DNA of 64,000 bases from JAVBNA01 sp031551875 (GCA_031551875.1 JAVBNA010000001.1:91047-155046); one strand, 5' to 3'; counted from the stretch's first letter, positions 53,171 through 62,512 are shown. The notes: generated by a model from the sequence alone, not told the origin. Translations and numbers: made by a program.

Positions 53171-54250
53171 TTGTTTGAACGACTGGAAGTATTTGAAAGC
53201 CGGTATGAGGAGCTCAACCAGCGCCTGTATGACCCCGAGGTGGTGTCCAATCAGGAGGAGTACCGGCAGATTATGAAGGAGCATAAAAGTATGACCCCCA
53301 TCGTGGGGAAATACCGCGAGTACAGGGCGGCGCAGACCGCGATGGAGGAAGCGCGCCAGATGCTCGATGAGGGGGGCATGGACAAAGATTTCCGCGACAT
53401 GGTGCAGGAGGAGCTGGAAGAGGCCAAGGTGTCCATTGAGCGCACGGCCGACGAACTCAAGATATTGCTGCTGCCCCGTGACCCCAACGACGACAAAAAC
53501 GTCATCATGGAGATCCGCGGCGGCGCGGGCGGGGAGGAGGCGGCGCTCTTTTCGGCGGTTCTTTACCGCATGTACTCCATGTATTCGGAAGAGCGCGGCT
53601 GGAAATGCGAGATGATGAACGCCAACGAAACCGAGCTGGGCGGCTTCAAGGAAGTCAGCTTTATGATCACGGGAGACGGCGCGTATTCGCGGCTCAAGTA
53701 CGAAAGCGGCGTCCATCGTGTCCAGCGTGTGCCTGAAACCGAAACACAGGGGCGTATCCATACCTCCACCGTTACGGTGGCGGTGTTGCCCGAGGCGGAG
53801 GACGTAGAGGTTGAAATCAACCCCGCCGATTTGCAGATCGATACCTACCGTGCGGGCGGCGCGGGCGGTCAGCACGTCAACAAGACCGAATCGGCCATCC
53901 GCATCACGCACATTCCTACCGGCACTATCGTCGAATGTCAGGACGAGCGCAGCCAGCATAAAAACAAGGAACGGGCGATGAAAATTCTGCGTTCGCGTAT
54001 CTATGAGGCGCAGCTCGAGGCGCAGGAAGCGGCCATCTCTTCGGAACGCCGCTCCCAGGTTGGCACCGGCGACCGCAGTGAGCGCATCCGCACCTACAAC
54101 TATCCGCAGGGGCGCATGACTGATCACCGCATCGGGCTGACCATCTACCGTCTGGACGACATCCTCAACGGGAGCATTGACGAAATCATTGACGCGCTGA
54201 TCACCGCCGACCGGGCGGCCAAGCTTGAAAGCGCACAGGAGATAGAATAA
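53171..54250 (+). CDS. prfA: Peptide chain release factor 1
   Basis: RF1 ends translation at UAA and UAG. The 359-residue protein has the stop-recognition motif P-E-T at 188-190 (RVPETETQGRIHTST), where many RF1s have P-A/E-T, and the catalytic GGQ at 232-234 (AGGAGGQHVNKT). The start is TTG 53171, coupled to the DUF951 gene with GGAGCAGGG upstream. No prmC gene follows, unlike in many Bacillota. Confidence 0.96.
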   Translation: MFERLEVFESRYEELNQRLYDPEVVSNQEEYRQIMKEHKSMTPIVGKYREYRAAQTAMEEARQMLDEGGMDKDFRDMVQEELEEAKVSIERTADELKILLLPRDPNDDKNVIMEIRGGAGGEEAALFSAVLYRMYSMYSEERGWKCEMMNANETELGGFKEVSFMITGDGAYSRLKYESGVHRVQRVPETETQGRIHTSTVTVAVLPEAEDVEVEINPADLQIDTYRAGGAGGQHVNKTESAIRITHIPTGTIVECQDERSQHKNKERAMKILRSRIYEAQLEAQEAAISSERRSQVGTGDRSERIRTYNYPQGRMTDHRIGLTIYRLDDILNGSIDEIIDALITADRAAKLESAQEIE

Positions 54251-54254
54251 ACCC

Positions 54255-55931
54255 ATGAAAGAGCACACGATGAAAACCGAGCGGCTGCAGGCCGACCGGG
54301 CGGGCATTGACCGTGCTGCGGCGCTGCTTGCGGCGGGGGAGCTGGTTGCGATTCCCACCGAAACGGTCTACGGTCTTGCCGCCAACGCGCTGGACGGGGA
54401 CGCGGTGAAGCGCATTTTTGCCGCCAAAGGCCGCCCGCAGGACAACCCCCTCATTGTGCACATCGCGTCGGAGGACGCGCTTCAATCGCTGGTGTCTCAT
54501 GTGCCCGACAGTGCAAAGCTGCTGGCACGTGCCTTCTGGCCAGGGCCGCTGACCATGATTCTGCCAAAGGCGGCGTGTATCCCCGAAGAGGTGAGCGCCG
54601 GACTGGATACGGTCGCCGTGCGTCTGCCCGCCCATACGGTTGCGCAGGCGGTCATCAAGGCGGCTGGTGTGCCGCTGGCCGCACCCTCGGCCAACCGCTC
54701 GGGCCTGCCCAGTCCCACGGCGGCCGAGCACGTGCTGCAGGATTTGGACGGAAAAATCGCCGCCATACTCGACGGCGGAGCTTGTAAGGTGGGCGTGGAG
54801 TCCACCGTGGTGACGTTGTGCGGGGAGCACCCGGTGCTACTGCGTCCGGGCGGGATTACGCTCGAACAGCTGCGCGCCGTGCTGCCTGACATCACGGTGG
54901 ACGCGGCGGTGGAGCATCAGATGGAGGCCGGGCAGCGCGCCGCGTCGCCCGGCATGAAATATAAGCATTACGCGCCCAAAACCGAGATCACTGTGGTCAA
55001 GGGCGGCATAAATGAATTTGTAGAATATTTAAAAACACAGCAGGACGGCACCTGCGGCGTGCTGTGCTTCGACGGGGAAGAGGAACATTTTTCCTGCCCC
55101 TGTGTATCCTATGGCGCAAAGGACAACCCCAAAGCGCAGGCGCGTCGTTTGTTTGATGCGCTGCGCGAGGTGGACGCGCTGGGCGTGAAGAGAGTGTTTG
55201 CCCGCTGCCCCGCGACGTGCGGGCTTGGGCTTGCGGTGTACAACCGCCTGATCCGCGCGGCGGCTTTTCATTTGATAGAAACCGGCGGGACTGAGCCACG
55301 ACGCGGGCTTCTCATTGGTTTGACCGGTCCGACCGGCGCGGGCAAGAGCACGGCAGCCCGTGCGTGCGCGCAGGCGGGCTGTGCGGTGATTGATGCCGAC
55401 CGGGTGGCGCGGCAGGTGACCGAAGCCGGCAGTGAAACTTTGTGCCGGCTTGCCGGGGCCTTTGGCAAGGACATATTGAACACGGACGGAAGCCTGAACC
55501 GTACGCTGCTTGCCGCCCGCGCTTTTACAGGCGAGGAGGAGCGGCGGACGCTCAACGCGATTACACATCCGGCGGTGATGGCACGCATTCAAAAACAAAC
55601 CGAAGAATTTTTTGTGCTCGGAGTAGATATAATAGTGCTGGACGCACCTTTGTTGATCGAAAGCGGCGCACACCGTTTGTGTGACGCGGTGATTTCAGTG
55701 CTTGCGCCGCAGGAAGTCCGGAAAGCACGGATTATGGCGCGCGACGCCCTGTCCGAGGAAGCCGCCCTGCGCCGCATGTCCGCGCAGCGGGACGACACCT
55801 TCTACGCCGCCCATTCCGATTATATTCTAAGGAATGAGCACAGTGACGAGGCTCTTTTCAGAGACACGCTGGCGGTCATCGATTCGATCAAGGAGGCGTT
55901 TTATGAAAAAAAAGTTACATTGGGGGATTAG
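54255..55931 (+). CDS. Fused threonylcarbamoyl-AMP synthase (Sua5/TsaC) and dephospho-CoA kinase (CoaE)
   Basis: The 558-residue protein joins two enzymes. Residues about 10-345 are a full Sua5-type L-threonylcarbamoyladenylate synthase (YrdC domain with VAIPTETVYGLAANA, KGRPQDNPLIVHI, SANRSGLPSPT; Sua5 C-terminal domain with SPGMKYKHYAPKTE), the first step of tRNA t6A. Residues about 352-558 are dephospho-CoA kinase, the last step of CoA synthesis, with Walker A GLTGPTGAGKST (355-366), DADRVARQVTE and THPAVM. All expected motifs are present in both halves with no internal stop or shift. It overlaps the next gene by 29 bp. Confidence 0.92.
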   Translation: MKEHTMKTERLQADRAGIDRAAALLAAGELVAIPTETVYGLAANALDGDAVKRIFAAKGRPQDNPLIVHIASEDALQSLVSHVPDSAKLLARAFWPGPLTMILPKAACIPEEVSAGLDTVAVRLPAHTVAQAVIKAAGVPLAAPSANRSGLPSPTAAEHVLQDLDGKIAAILDGGACKVGVESTVVTLCGEHPVLLRPGGITLEQLRAVLPDITVDAAVEHQMEAGQRAASPGMKYKHYAPKTEITVVKGGINEFVEYLKTQQDGTCGVLCFDGEEEHFSCPCVSYGAKDNPKAQARRLFDALREVDALGVKRVFARCPATCGLGLAVYNRLIRAAAFHLIETGGTEPRRGLLIGLTGPTGAGKSTAARACAQAGCAVIDADRVARQVTEAGSETLCRLAGAFGKDILNTDGSLNRTLLAARAFTGEEERRTLNAITHPAVMARIQKQTEEFFVLGVDIIVLDAPLLIESGAHRLCDAVISVLAPQEVRKARIMARDALSEEAALRRMSAQRDDTFYAAHSDYILRNEHSDEALFRDTLAVIDSIKEAFYEKKVTLGD

Positions 55932-56499
55932 CACGCTTCTAGTTCTTTTGCTTCTGCTGCTCGCCGCATATGGGATCGAGCAGGGGACGCGGGCGGTGAT
56001 GAGGCGCATGTATCCTCTGGAGTATTCCCAGCTTGTGAAGCAGTATGCGGAGGAAAATGGTCTTGAGCAGGATTTTGTATTTTCGGTGATCCGCGCAGAA
56101 AGCGGGTTTAACCCCAGCGCGGTTTCCTCCATCGGTGCCAAGGGTTTAATGCAGCTGACGCCCGATACGTTTTCCTGGTTGCAGACAAAAACCAAGGAGG
56201 AGCTTTCCGAGGACGCGCTCTTTGACCCTGAAACCAACGTCCGATATGGGACAATGCTTCTCAAAATACTGTCCGAGCGGTATGAGGGCGACGCGGAGGT
56301 GCTGTGCGGCTATCACGCGGGCATAGGCATCACCCGTGAGTGGCTTTCCGACCCCGAAATGTCGACCGACGGCGTAACGCTTGACCACATTCCTTACGGC
56401 GACACGCGGCTTTATGTTTCGCGCGTTCTGGATTACAAGAAGGTTTACAACTGGCTGTATGAATTCAAAGGAGGCAAATTGATTGACCAAGGACAATAA
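55903..56499 (+). CDS. Lytic transglycosylase (SLT domain)
   Basis: This 198-residue membrane-anchored or secreted enzyme should cleave glycan strands to 1,6-anhydro ends. After an N-terminal helix (about 8-26) the SLT fold follows with the catalytic Glu in IRAESGFNPSAVSSIGAKGL, MQLTPDTFSWLQ and GYHAG. AAGGAGG precedes ATG 55903, inside the coaE end. It overlaps the aminopeptidase start by 17 bp. Confidence 0.93.
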   Translation: MKKKLHWGISTLLVLLLLLLAAYGIEQGTRAVMRRMYPLEYSQLVKQYAEENGLEQDFVFSVIRAESGFNPSAVSSIGAKGLMQLTPDTFSWLQTKTKEELSEDALFDPETNVRYGTMLLKILSERYEGDAEVLCGYHAGIGITREWLSDPEMSTDGVTLDHIPYGDTRLYVSRVLDYKKVYNWLYEFKGGKLIDQGQ

Positions 56500-57898
56500 C
56501 AACAAAAAAGAACTGGATGCGCTGCGGGAATCGCTGCTCATCCAGAAGAAGAACGGATATCAGACCGAGGACGAGGCTACGATTGAGCGCGCCTACGAAT
56601 TTGCCGGCGGGTATATGGAGTTTATGGACGCGGCCAAGACCGAGCGCGAGGCGGTGACCTACGCCGTTGAGGCCGCCAGGGAAGCCGGTTTTGTGGAATA
56701 CCGGCCGGGCGGCGAGTTACATCCCGGAGATCGAATTTACTACAATCACCGGGACAAGGCGCTGATTCTGACGGTGATCGGCAGCGAGAGCCTTTCGGAG
56801 GGCGTGCGCATTGCCGCCGCCCACATTGATTCGCCTCGTCTGGACTTAAAGCCCATCCCGCTGTTTGAGGCAAGTGACCTGGCTTATTTCAAATCCCACT
56901 ACTACGGCGGCATCAAAAAATACCAGTGGACCGCCATCCCGCTCGCCCTGCACGGCCGGATCGTGCGCAAGGATGGGAACTTTGTGGATGTAAAGCTGGG
57001 GGAGGAGGCGGGCGACCCGAAATTCTGCGTGACCGACCTGCTGCCCCACCTATCGCGTGAGCAGATGAAGCAGCCGCTGACCAAGGCGATTGAGGGGGAG
57101 AACCTCAACATTCTGATCGGCAGCCGTTCCGTCAAGGGGGACAAGGCGGGCGACCTGGTCAAACTGGGTATCATGAAGCTGCTGAAAGAAAAATACGGCA
57201 TTACCGAGCACGACTTCCTGTCGGCGGAGCTTGAGCTTGTGCCTGCGTTTCCCGCGTCGGAGGTCGGCTTTGACCGCAGCATGATCGGCGCCTACGGGCA
57301 GGACGACCGTGTGTGCGCCTATACTGCGCTGGAGGCGGTGCTCCGGCTGGAGGAAACGCCGAAAAACACCGTGATGACCGTGCTGGCCGACAAAGAGGAA
57401 TCGGGCAGCGAAGGCAACACCGGTCTGCACTCCCGCTTTATGGAGTATTTTATCGCCGACCTCGCACAGTCACAGTCGCTGTCTGTGCGTGATGTGCTGC
57501 GTGCTTCGGTCTGCCTGTCGGCCGACGTCAATGCCGCGTACGACCCCTCCTTTCCGAGCGTGTATGAGATCAACAATTCCTGCTTCCTCAACAGCGGCGT
57601 GGTGGTGACCAAATACACCGGTTCGGGCGGCAAGCACGACACCAGCGACGCCTCGGCGGAGCTGATGGCGAAGGTGAGGGCGCTGCTCGACGGGAAAAAA
57701 ATCCTGTGGCAGACGGGCGAGCTGGGCAAGGTGGACGCGGGCGGCGGCGGCACAGTAGCCAAATATATCGCAAACCTCGATGTCGATGTTGTTGACGTCG
57801 GCGTGCCGGTGCTTTCCATGCATTCACCCTTTGAGGTAGTTTCCAAGCTGGACGTGTATATGGCCTGCCGGGCCTTTGAGGAATTCTTTAAAGCATAG
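56483..57898 (+). CDS. M18-family aminopeptidase
   Basis: M18 enzymes are zinc aminopeptidases that remove acidic or hydrophobic N-terminal residues. The 471-residue protein has the metal ligands in AAHIDSPRLDLKP, YGQDDRVCAYTALEA, LADKEESGSEGNTGLH and the final SMHSPFEV, all in the expected order. It begins with TTG 56483 after AAAGGAGG and overlaps the transglycosylase gene. Cytosolic. Confidence 0.95.
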   Translation: MTKDNNNKKELDALRESLLIQKKNGYQTEDEATIERAYEFAGGYMEFMDAAKTEREAVTYAVEAAREAGFVEYRPGGELHPGDRIYYNHRDKALILTVIGSESLSEGVRIAAAHIDSPRLDLKPIPLFEASDLAYFKSHYYGGIKKYQWTAIPLALHGRIVRKDGNFVDVKLGEEAGDPKFCVTDLLPHLSREQMKQPLTKAIEGENLNILIGSRSVKGDKAGDLVKLGIMKLLKEKYGITEHDFLSAELELVPAFPASEVGFDRSMIGAYGQDDRVCAYTALEAVLRLEETPKNTVMTVLADKEESGSEGNTGLHSRFMEYFIADLAQSQSLSVRDVLRASVCLSADVNAAYDPSFPSVYEINNSCFLNSGVVVTKYTGSGGKHDTSDASAELMAKVRALLDGKKILWQTGELGKVDAGGGGTVAKYIANLDVDVVDVGVPVLSMHSPFEVVSKLDVYMACRAFEEFFKA

Positions 57899-57914
57899 AG
57901 GAGATGTGAAGTAT

Positions 57915-58304
57915 ATGGAAGAGAAAAACCTGGGATATACCACCATTGAGGAATATATCGCGCTCCAGCCCGAAGAAGTGCATCCGGTTTTACGGGAGCT
58001 TTGGTCCGTGATCCGGTCGTGTGTGCCGGAGGGCACGGAGGAAAAGATTAGCTGGCGCATGCCAACCTTTGCGCTGTACGGCAACCTGATTCACTTTGCC
58101 GCCTTTAAAAATCACGTCGGTCTTTATCCGGGCTCTGAAGGAGTGGAAGCGTTTGCCGACAGGCTGGAGGGTTATAAAAACTCGAAGGGCGCCATCCAGT
58201 TTCCCTTTTCTAAGCCCATGCCCTATGACCTGATCCGGGACATTGTTAAGTACCGGGTCAGTGAAAACATACGCCTTCATGAAGAAAAGAAGAAAAAGCA
58301 GTAA
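57915..58304 (+). CDS. DUF1801 (YdhG/YjbR-like) family protein
   Basis: The 129-residue protein matches DUF1801: ALQPEEVHPVLRELWSVIRS, EEKISWRMPTFALYGNLIHF and FPFSKPMPYDLIRDIVKYRV. Some members, such as B. subtilis Fra/YdhG, are frataxin-like iron chaperones; whether this one is cannot be told. AGGAGATG precedes ATG 57915. Confidence 0.88.
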   Translation: MEEKNLGYTTIEEYIALQPEEVHPVLRELWSVIRSCVPEGTEEKISWRMPTFALYGNLIHFAAFKNHVGLYPGSEGVEAFADRLEGYKNSKGAIQFPFSKPMPYDLIRDIVKYRVSENIRLHEEKKKKQ

Positions 58305-58346
58305 AAAAGGAACCGCAGGACAACTTGTCCTGCGGTTCCTTTTTTG
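58303..58346. terminator. Long palindromic bidirectional terminator
   Basis: Arms of about 21 bp (58303-58323 and 58325-58345) with a single central C and A/T tracts at both ends separate convergent genes. Confidence 0.93.
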
Positions 58347-58360
58347 TGATTTTGTTAGAA

Positions 58361-58747
58361 CTACGCCTGCGGAGCGGCCGGTGCCTGAGCGGCGTAGGCC
58401 TGCTGGCTTTGCAACAGGGTGTACAGGTACTGCTCCACCTGCTGGACGCGCGTTTTAAGCAGAGCTTTGGGAACAGCGCCAAAGAGGCCGTCGACGCCCA
58501 TTTCACCCACGTAAACGCCGGGCAGAAGGGCAAACTTGATAAACGCCTCCACGGTGACATTGGCAGGGGTGAAGGTGATGGCCAGATACTGCGGAGCGGT
58601 GACCCAGCCGGTGCCTTTTTTCCACACTCTCTGCCCCTGGTGCATGACACTCTTGAAGCCCTCGGTGGTCATGTACTTGGCAATTTCGTTGGCGACAAAA
58701 TTGACGTCGATCTTGCTCAGCGGAATGGTGTTGACATAGCGTGCCAT
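58361..58747 (-). CDS. Conserved protein of unknown function
   Basis: The 128-residue protein begins MARYVNTIPLSKIDVNFVAN and has VWKKGTGWVTAPQYLAITFT and AFIKFALLPGVYVGEMGVDG, then a basic/hydrophobic end and an Ala/Gln-rich tail. Homologues with this layout are common in Bacillota and have no known role. Ribosome site GAGGGAT; its own promoter lies upstream. Confidence 0.75.
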   Translation of the reverse strand: MARYVNTIPLSKIDVNFVANEIAKYMTTEGFKSVMHQGQRVWKKGTGWVTAPQYLAITFTPANVTVEAFIKFALLPGVYVGEMGVDGLFGAVPKALLKTRVQQVEQYLYTLLQSQQAYAAQAPAAPQA

Positions 58748-58791
58748 TGTATCCCTCTTTTCTCCGAAGAAGTCTCCGGAATTTTGCCTTT

Positions 58792-58820
58792 ATCATATCA
58801 TAGTTTTTAACTTCTGACAA
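58792..58820 (-). promoter_or_regulatory. Promoter of the 128-aa gene
   Basis: TTGTCA (58815-58820) and TATGAT (58792-58797) on the minus strand are 17 bp apart. Confidence 0.72.
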
Positions 58821-58852
58821 CGACTTTATTTTGAGATAAAAGAGGAACTCAG

Positions 58853-59539
58853 CTATTCGTCAAAGCTTCCCTTGTACACAGCAATTGCGTTTTTCTTGAT
58901 TTCGGTGTAGGAATCGCTGGTTTTGCCTTTATAGGATTCGGCCAGCAAATACACCTCATAGGACTGGGCGGCGTCTACATATTCAGGAAATTTGCCTTGA
59001 AATGACTTTGCGGAGATGCCAAAAGTGTAATCTTCCATGGATGGTATGGTCAAAAACTCCTTTTTCATCCCCGTCACATATTCGAGGAGGTTGTATGCTT
59101 TTCCGTCTACAATCAGAAAAAGAGCAACTTTGTAAATTCCGGGAGAGGGGAAGTTTTTCACCTGTCCCCAAAACTGCCTGCTGGAACGGCTGAATGACAT
59201 GCGAATAAACTCAGACTTGCCAGAAACGGGCACCGAGGAGGCTGAGGATGCCGTTTGAGAGAAAGCGCTGCTGTCTTCCTGTCTGATGGGGCTGCCGGAT
59301 TCAATCTGACTTTGCGCTGCGGCCATGTCCGATATGACCATGCCGTCGATGGGTGAAAGAGAGGAGTCACCGGCCGATTCACGTGACGCGGGCAGTGAGG
59401 CATAGGATGTGGAGGGGAGAGGGTCGCCGGTCTCGGCATTTTGCTGCGTCTGACAGCTCCACATTAGTATGCCGAGGCCGGCAGAAACGGCCAGCAGGGT
59501 TTTTATGGTGAGCAGCTTGGCTTTTGTTGTGGCGTTCAT
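58853..59539 (-). CDS. Secreted or membrane-anchored protein of the two-component operon
   Basis: ATG 59539 (after GAGGGATTC) gives 228 residues: an N-terminal hydrophobic segment (TLLAVSAGLGILMWSCQTQQ) with a possible but atypical lipobox at the Cys, a Ser/Ala/Pro linker (about 40-120) and a beta-rich C-terminal domain (YKVALFLIVDGKAYNLLEYV). It lies 28 bp after the sensor kinase and may be its surface ligand-binding or accessory component. No family recognised. Confidence 0.68.
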   Translation of the reverse strand: MNATTKAKLLTIKTLLAVSAGLGILMWSCQTQQNAETGDPLPSTSYASLPASRESAGDSSLSPIDGMVISDMAAAQSQIESGSPIRQEDSSAFSQTASSASSVPVSGKSEFIRMSFSRSSRQFWGQVKNFPSPGIYKVALFLIVDGKAYNLLEYVTGMKKEFLTIPSMEDYTFGISAKSFQGKFPEYVDAAQSYEVYLLAESYKGKTSDSYTEIKKNAIAVYKGSFDE

Positions 59540-59567
59540 GGAGAATCCCTCACTTTCGTTCTGACGC

Positions 59568-61559
59568 TTACGACTCTTTTTCTTCCTGTCCGGGGGTATA
59601 CAGCTTAAATTCTGCGATGGCCTTGAACAGGTCACCGTCGATGGACAGGGAAAAGCTTCCTTTTTGCATTTCGGTCAGGCTTTTGGCGATGGAGAGCCCC
59701 AGGCCGCTGCCCTCGGTGCCGCGTGAGCGGTCACCCCGGAAGAAGCGCTCGATCAGCTCCTCGGCGGAGAAATTGAGCGGTTCACTGGAAATGTTTCGGA
59801 TCATAAACTGCGCCCTGCCGTCCTGCACGTTCAAATCAACATACACCCGTGTGCGAGACAGGGAATATTTGACCGCATTGGAAAAAAGATTTTCCACCAC
59901 CCGCCAGACATAGCGGCCGTCGGCATAAATATAGACCGGCTTGTCGGGCAAATTCAAGGACAGCGTCAAGTCACGCGCTTTGAGCTTTTCGGAAAACTCT
60001 CCGCTTGCCTGCAGTACAAGCTCTTTGAGGCCCACCTTTCCCCAGCTGAGCTGCAAATTGCCTGTGGAGGCCTTGGAGGCTTCCACCAGATCCTCAATCA
60101 GAATCTTCAGCCGCTGGGATTTATTGTCGAGGATGGAAAGGTATTCACGCTGCTTGGGATCGGCGATGTTTTCCTTTTTAAGCAGGTCAACGTAGTTAAT
60201 GATGGAGGTCAGCGGGGTTTTGATGTCGTGGGAAACATTGGTGATCAGTTCGGTTTTGAGCATTTCGCTCTTCATGCGCTCCTCCAGCGCGGTTGTCATG
60301 CCGTCACCGATGCGGTTCATTGACTCGCCCAGCGCCTTGATGCCGGGCAACATGCGTGAGCTGTCAACATGATGATCTAAATCTCCTTCGGCAATTTTCT
60401 GTGCGCCCTTTGACAGCTTTTGCAGCCCGATCGCATACAGTGTAACCAGCAGAACGAGAGCAAGCTCAAAGAGCAGTATAAGGAGAAGGGTAAAGCCGCT
60501 GCTGTCTTCCCAGAAGATCAGGAAAAGGAAATCCAGTGCTGCCGCGGCTGCGCCAGAGAGCAGCAGAACCTTGAGGCCGAGCCGGATATGCCTGAAAATG
60601 TAGGCGATGCCGTTTATGATCAGGCGCAGGAAACGGTAAATCAGCGACCGCTTGAGAAGGGAATGTGTCTTGATGCGTTTGACAAGGCTGGTGAACAATA
60701 CCATCAGGGCGGTATAGCCGGACAGGTAGATCATCACCAGAGCAGCGGTGTTAAAGAAAGCGTCAAGCGGGCTGTAATTATTATACTGTGCGAGGAACAT
60801 GGAGATAGAAAATACTACAAGAAAACCACCGCCCAGCATGAACAGCACGGCCTCAATCGGAAACCGGTCAAAAGCGGTCAGGACGACGCCCGCCTCTCCG
60901 GCTTTGCGTCCGGCCGCAAGACAGAGCAGGATGAAGAGCAGCGCCGTAAGAGGAAGGCACACGAGCAGGAAGGGAAGCCCGATTGAGTACATGGTGCGTT
61001 GGAGCAGAAAAGTGTAATGGATGTAGTCATAGGTGTCCCCGGAGACGAGCGGGTTGGAAATACCGGCATAAATCACTAGGTCATGGTCGGCATTCTCTAT
61101 CCGTAGATAGTCGTGGCATTCTTTCTGCATGATGTCCCAATAATTTTTAGTGGGATTGGCGTCAAGAATATTGGTCATCAGTACAGTGTTGGCTGCCTTT
61201 TGTACGGCGATAAACCGAAAGCTTGTGTGTTCCCGATTGCCGAGAGAATACATTTTTTCAAATTCATTGCGCTCATAAGTGTATTCGTCCATATAACCTT
61301 CATCGGGATAGCCCGCGATGATGTCTGAATCAAATGGATCTCCCGTGCAGAGCTTCACGATGTTATCGATGTCCATTTGCAGCGGGCCGTCGTACAGCGA
61401 GATGTCATATTCACCCGTTGAAGGTTTGCCGGGGTTGTATACGGGATTGGCGGCTGAATACAGCAGAATTGCGCCCGACACAAGGGTTACGGTAAACGCC
61501 AAAAAGTAGAGGATGTGGAGCGCTGCTTTGACCAATCTGTTTTGTATAAGCGATTTCAT
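59568..61559 (-). CDS. Sensor histidine kinase with large multi-helix input domain
   Basis: The 663-residue kinase has helix 1 (about 12-36), an external domain (about 40-185), then about five more helices (190-215, 238-258, 266-290, 330-350, 355-378), a HAMP-like linker, the phosphoacceptor His444 in NVSHDIKTPLTS, an N box with Asn557/561 and a G box at 614-623 (GTEGSGLGLS). The HDxKTP form is typical of VanS-like kinases. It overlaps the response regulator by ATGA, so it receives signal to that regulator. Ligand unknown; envelope stress is plausible. Confidence 0.93.
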   Translation of the reverse strand: MKSLIQNRLVKAALHILYFLAFTVTLVSGAILLYSAANPVYNPGKPSTGEYDISLYDGPLQMDIDNIVKLCTGDPFDSDIIAGYPDEGYMDEYTYERNEFEKMYSLGNREHTSFRFIAVQKAANTVLMTNILDANPTKNYWDIMQKECHDYLRIENADHDLVIYAGISNPLVSGDTYDYIHYTFLLQRTMYSIGLPFLLVCLPLTALLFILLCLAAGRKAGEAGVVLTAFDRFPIEAVLFMLGGGFLVVFSISMFLAQYNNYSPLDAFFNTAALVMIYLSGYTALMVLFTSLVKRIKTHSLLKRSLIYRFLRLIINGIAYIFRHIRLGLKVLLLSGAAAAALDFLFLIFWEDSSGFTLLLILLFELALVLLVTLYAIGLQKLSKGAQKIAEGDLDHHVDSSRMLPGIKALGESMNRIGDGMTTALEERMKSEMLKTELITNVSHDIKTPLTSIINYVDLLKKENIADPKQREYLSILDNKSQRLKILIEDLVEASKASTGNLQLSWGKVGLKELVLQASGEFSEKLKARDLTLSLNLPDKPVYIYADGRYVWRVVENLFSNAVKYSLSRTRVYVDLNVQDGRAQFMIRNISSEPLNFSAEELIERFFRGDRSRGTEGSGLGLSIAKSLTEMQKGSFSLSIDGDLFKAIAEFKLYTPGQEEKES

Positions 61560-62254
61560 GATTCAATCCTTTCCACCTTGTAACCAAGTCCCCACACTAC
61601 TTTGATGTAACGCGGCTCCTTGGGGTTGATCTCAATTTTTTCCCGAATGTGCCGAATATGTACGGCAACAATGTTGTCGCTGCAATAGGGCTCATTCCAC
61701 ACCTGGTCAAAAATCTGCTCGGTGGAGAACACGCGCCCCTTGTTTTGGAGGAGAAGCTTTAAGATGTTGTACTCAATGGGTGTCAGGGAGACGTTTTCCC
61801 CGTCCACCGTCACGGTCTTGTCTCCGTCATCCAGACTGAGCCCGCCGGTTGTGTATACGCCGACCTTTTTGGGCATGCTCCCAAGCGTCGCATAGCGCCG
61901 CAGGCCGGATTTGACCCGGGCGATCAGCTCAAGCGGGTTGAAGGGCTTGGTGATGTAGTCGTCCGCGCCCATGTTGAGTCCGAGGATCTTGTCGGTGTCC
62001 TCACTTTTTGCGCTCAGGATCACGATGGGAATGTTGTGCTTCTGGCGGATTTTGACCGTGGCGTGGATCCCGTCCAGCATCGGCATCATCACATCCATTA
62101 ATATCAAATGAATTTCATTTTTTTCGACGGCTTCAAGCGCCTGCATGCCGTCGTAGGCTTTTAAAACGCGATACCCCTCGCTCGCAAGGTAAATCTCAAT
62201 GGCCGACACAATGTCCGCGTCGTCGTCGCACACCAGGATGTTAAACTGTTCCAT
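61556..62254 (-). CDS. OmpR/VanR-like response regulator
   Basis: The 232-residue regulator has Asp10-Asp12 acidic pocket, phosphoacceptor Asp54 (LILMDVMMPMLDG), the switch Ser in VILSAKSEDT, Lys in ITKPFNPLEL, and a winged-helix output (about 130-230; VSLTPIEYNILKLLLQNKGR). ATG 62254 follows GGAGTGG. It forms an operon with the downstream kinase and lipoprotein. Confidence 0.94.
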   Translation of the reverse strand: MEQFNILVCDDDADIVSAIEIYLASEGYRVLKAYDGMQALEAVEKNEIHLILMDVMMPMLDGIHATVKIRQKHNIPIVILSAKSEDTDKILGLNMGADDYITKPFNPLELIARVKSGLRRYATLGSMPKKVGVYTTGGLSLDDGDKTVTVDGENVSLTPIEYNILKLLLQNKGRVFSTEQIFDQVWNEPYCSDNIVAVHIRHIREKIEINPKEPRYIKVVWGLGYKVERIES

Positions 62255-62407
62255 GCTTCCACTCCATCTTTTTCGTGATAGGCTTTCATTATACCTCCTT
62301 TTGCCCTTTCTGAGAATGAGTATATCCCTTAAATCTAAAGATGACGCCGGTAAAAATCTTAAGAATTCATGAAGAGGTATAAACAATCCGCGGTATAAGC
62401 CAATAAA

Positions 62408-62450
62408 AAACACAAGCTGAAGGGAGCTGCTTCCATTTCAGCTTGTGTTT
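62408..62450. terminator. Hairpin in the divergent gap before the response regulator
   Basis: A 14-bp perfect stem AAACACAAGCTGAA / TTCAGCTTGTGTTT lies in the 258-bp gap between the regulator and the 78-aa gene. Facing the minus strand it is followed by T-rich DNA (TTTATTGG), which would end plus- or minus-directed transcripts that have no obvious gene. The rest of the gap holds a TATAAT (minus) close to the regulator start. Confidence 0.55.
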
Positions 62451-62512
62451 ATTGTTGTACTGTGGTATGGTTTTATATAAATCGGGTTTAGTTTCCGAGA
62501 AAGGTGTAATGT

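Noticed and set aside
62254..62306. Leader ORF starting with ATG after AAAAGGAGGTATA upstream of the response regulator
   Set aside because: The TATAAT there fits the -10 of the operon promoter, and the short frame overlapping the regulator start looks incidental.
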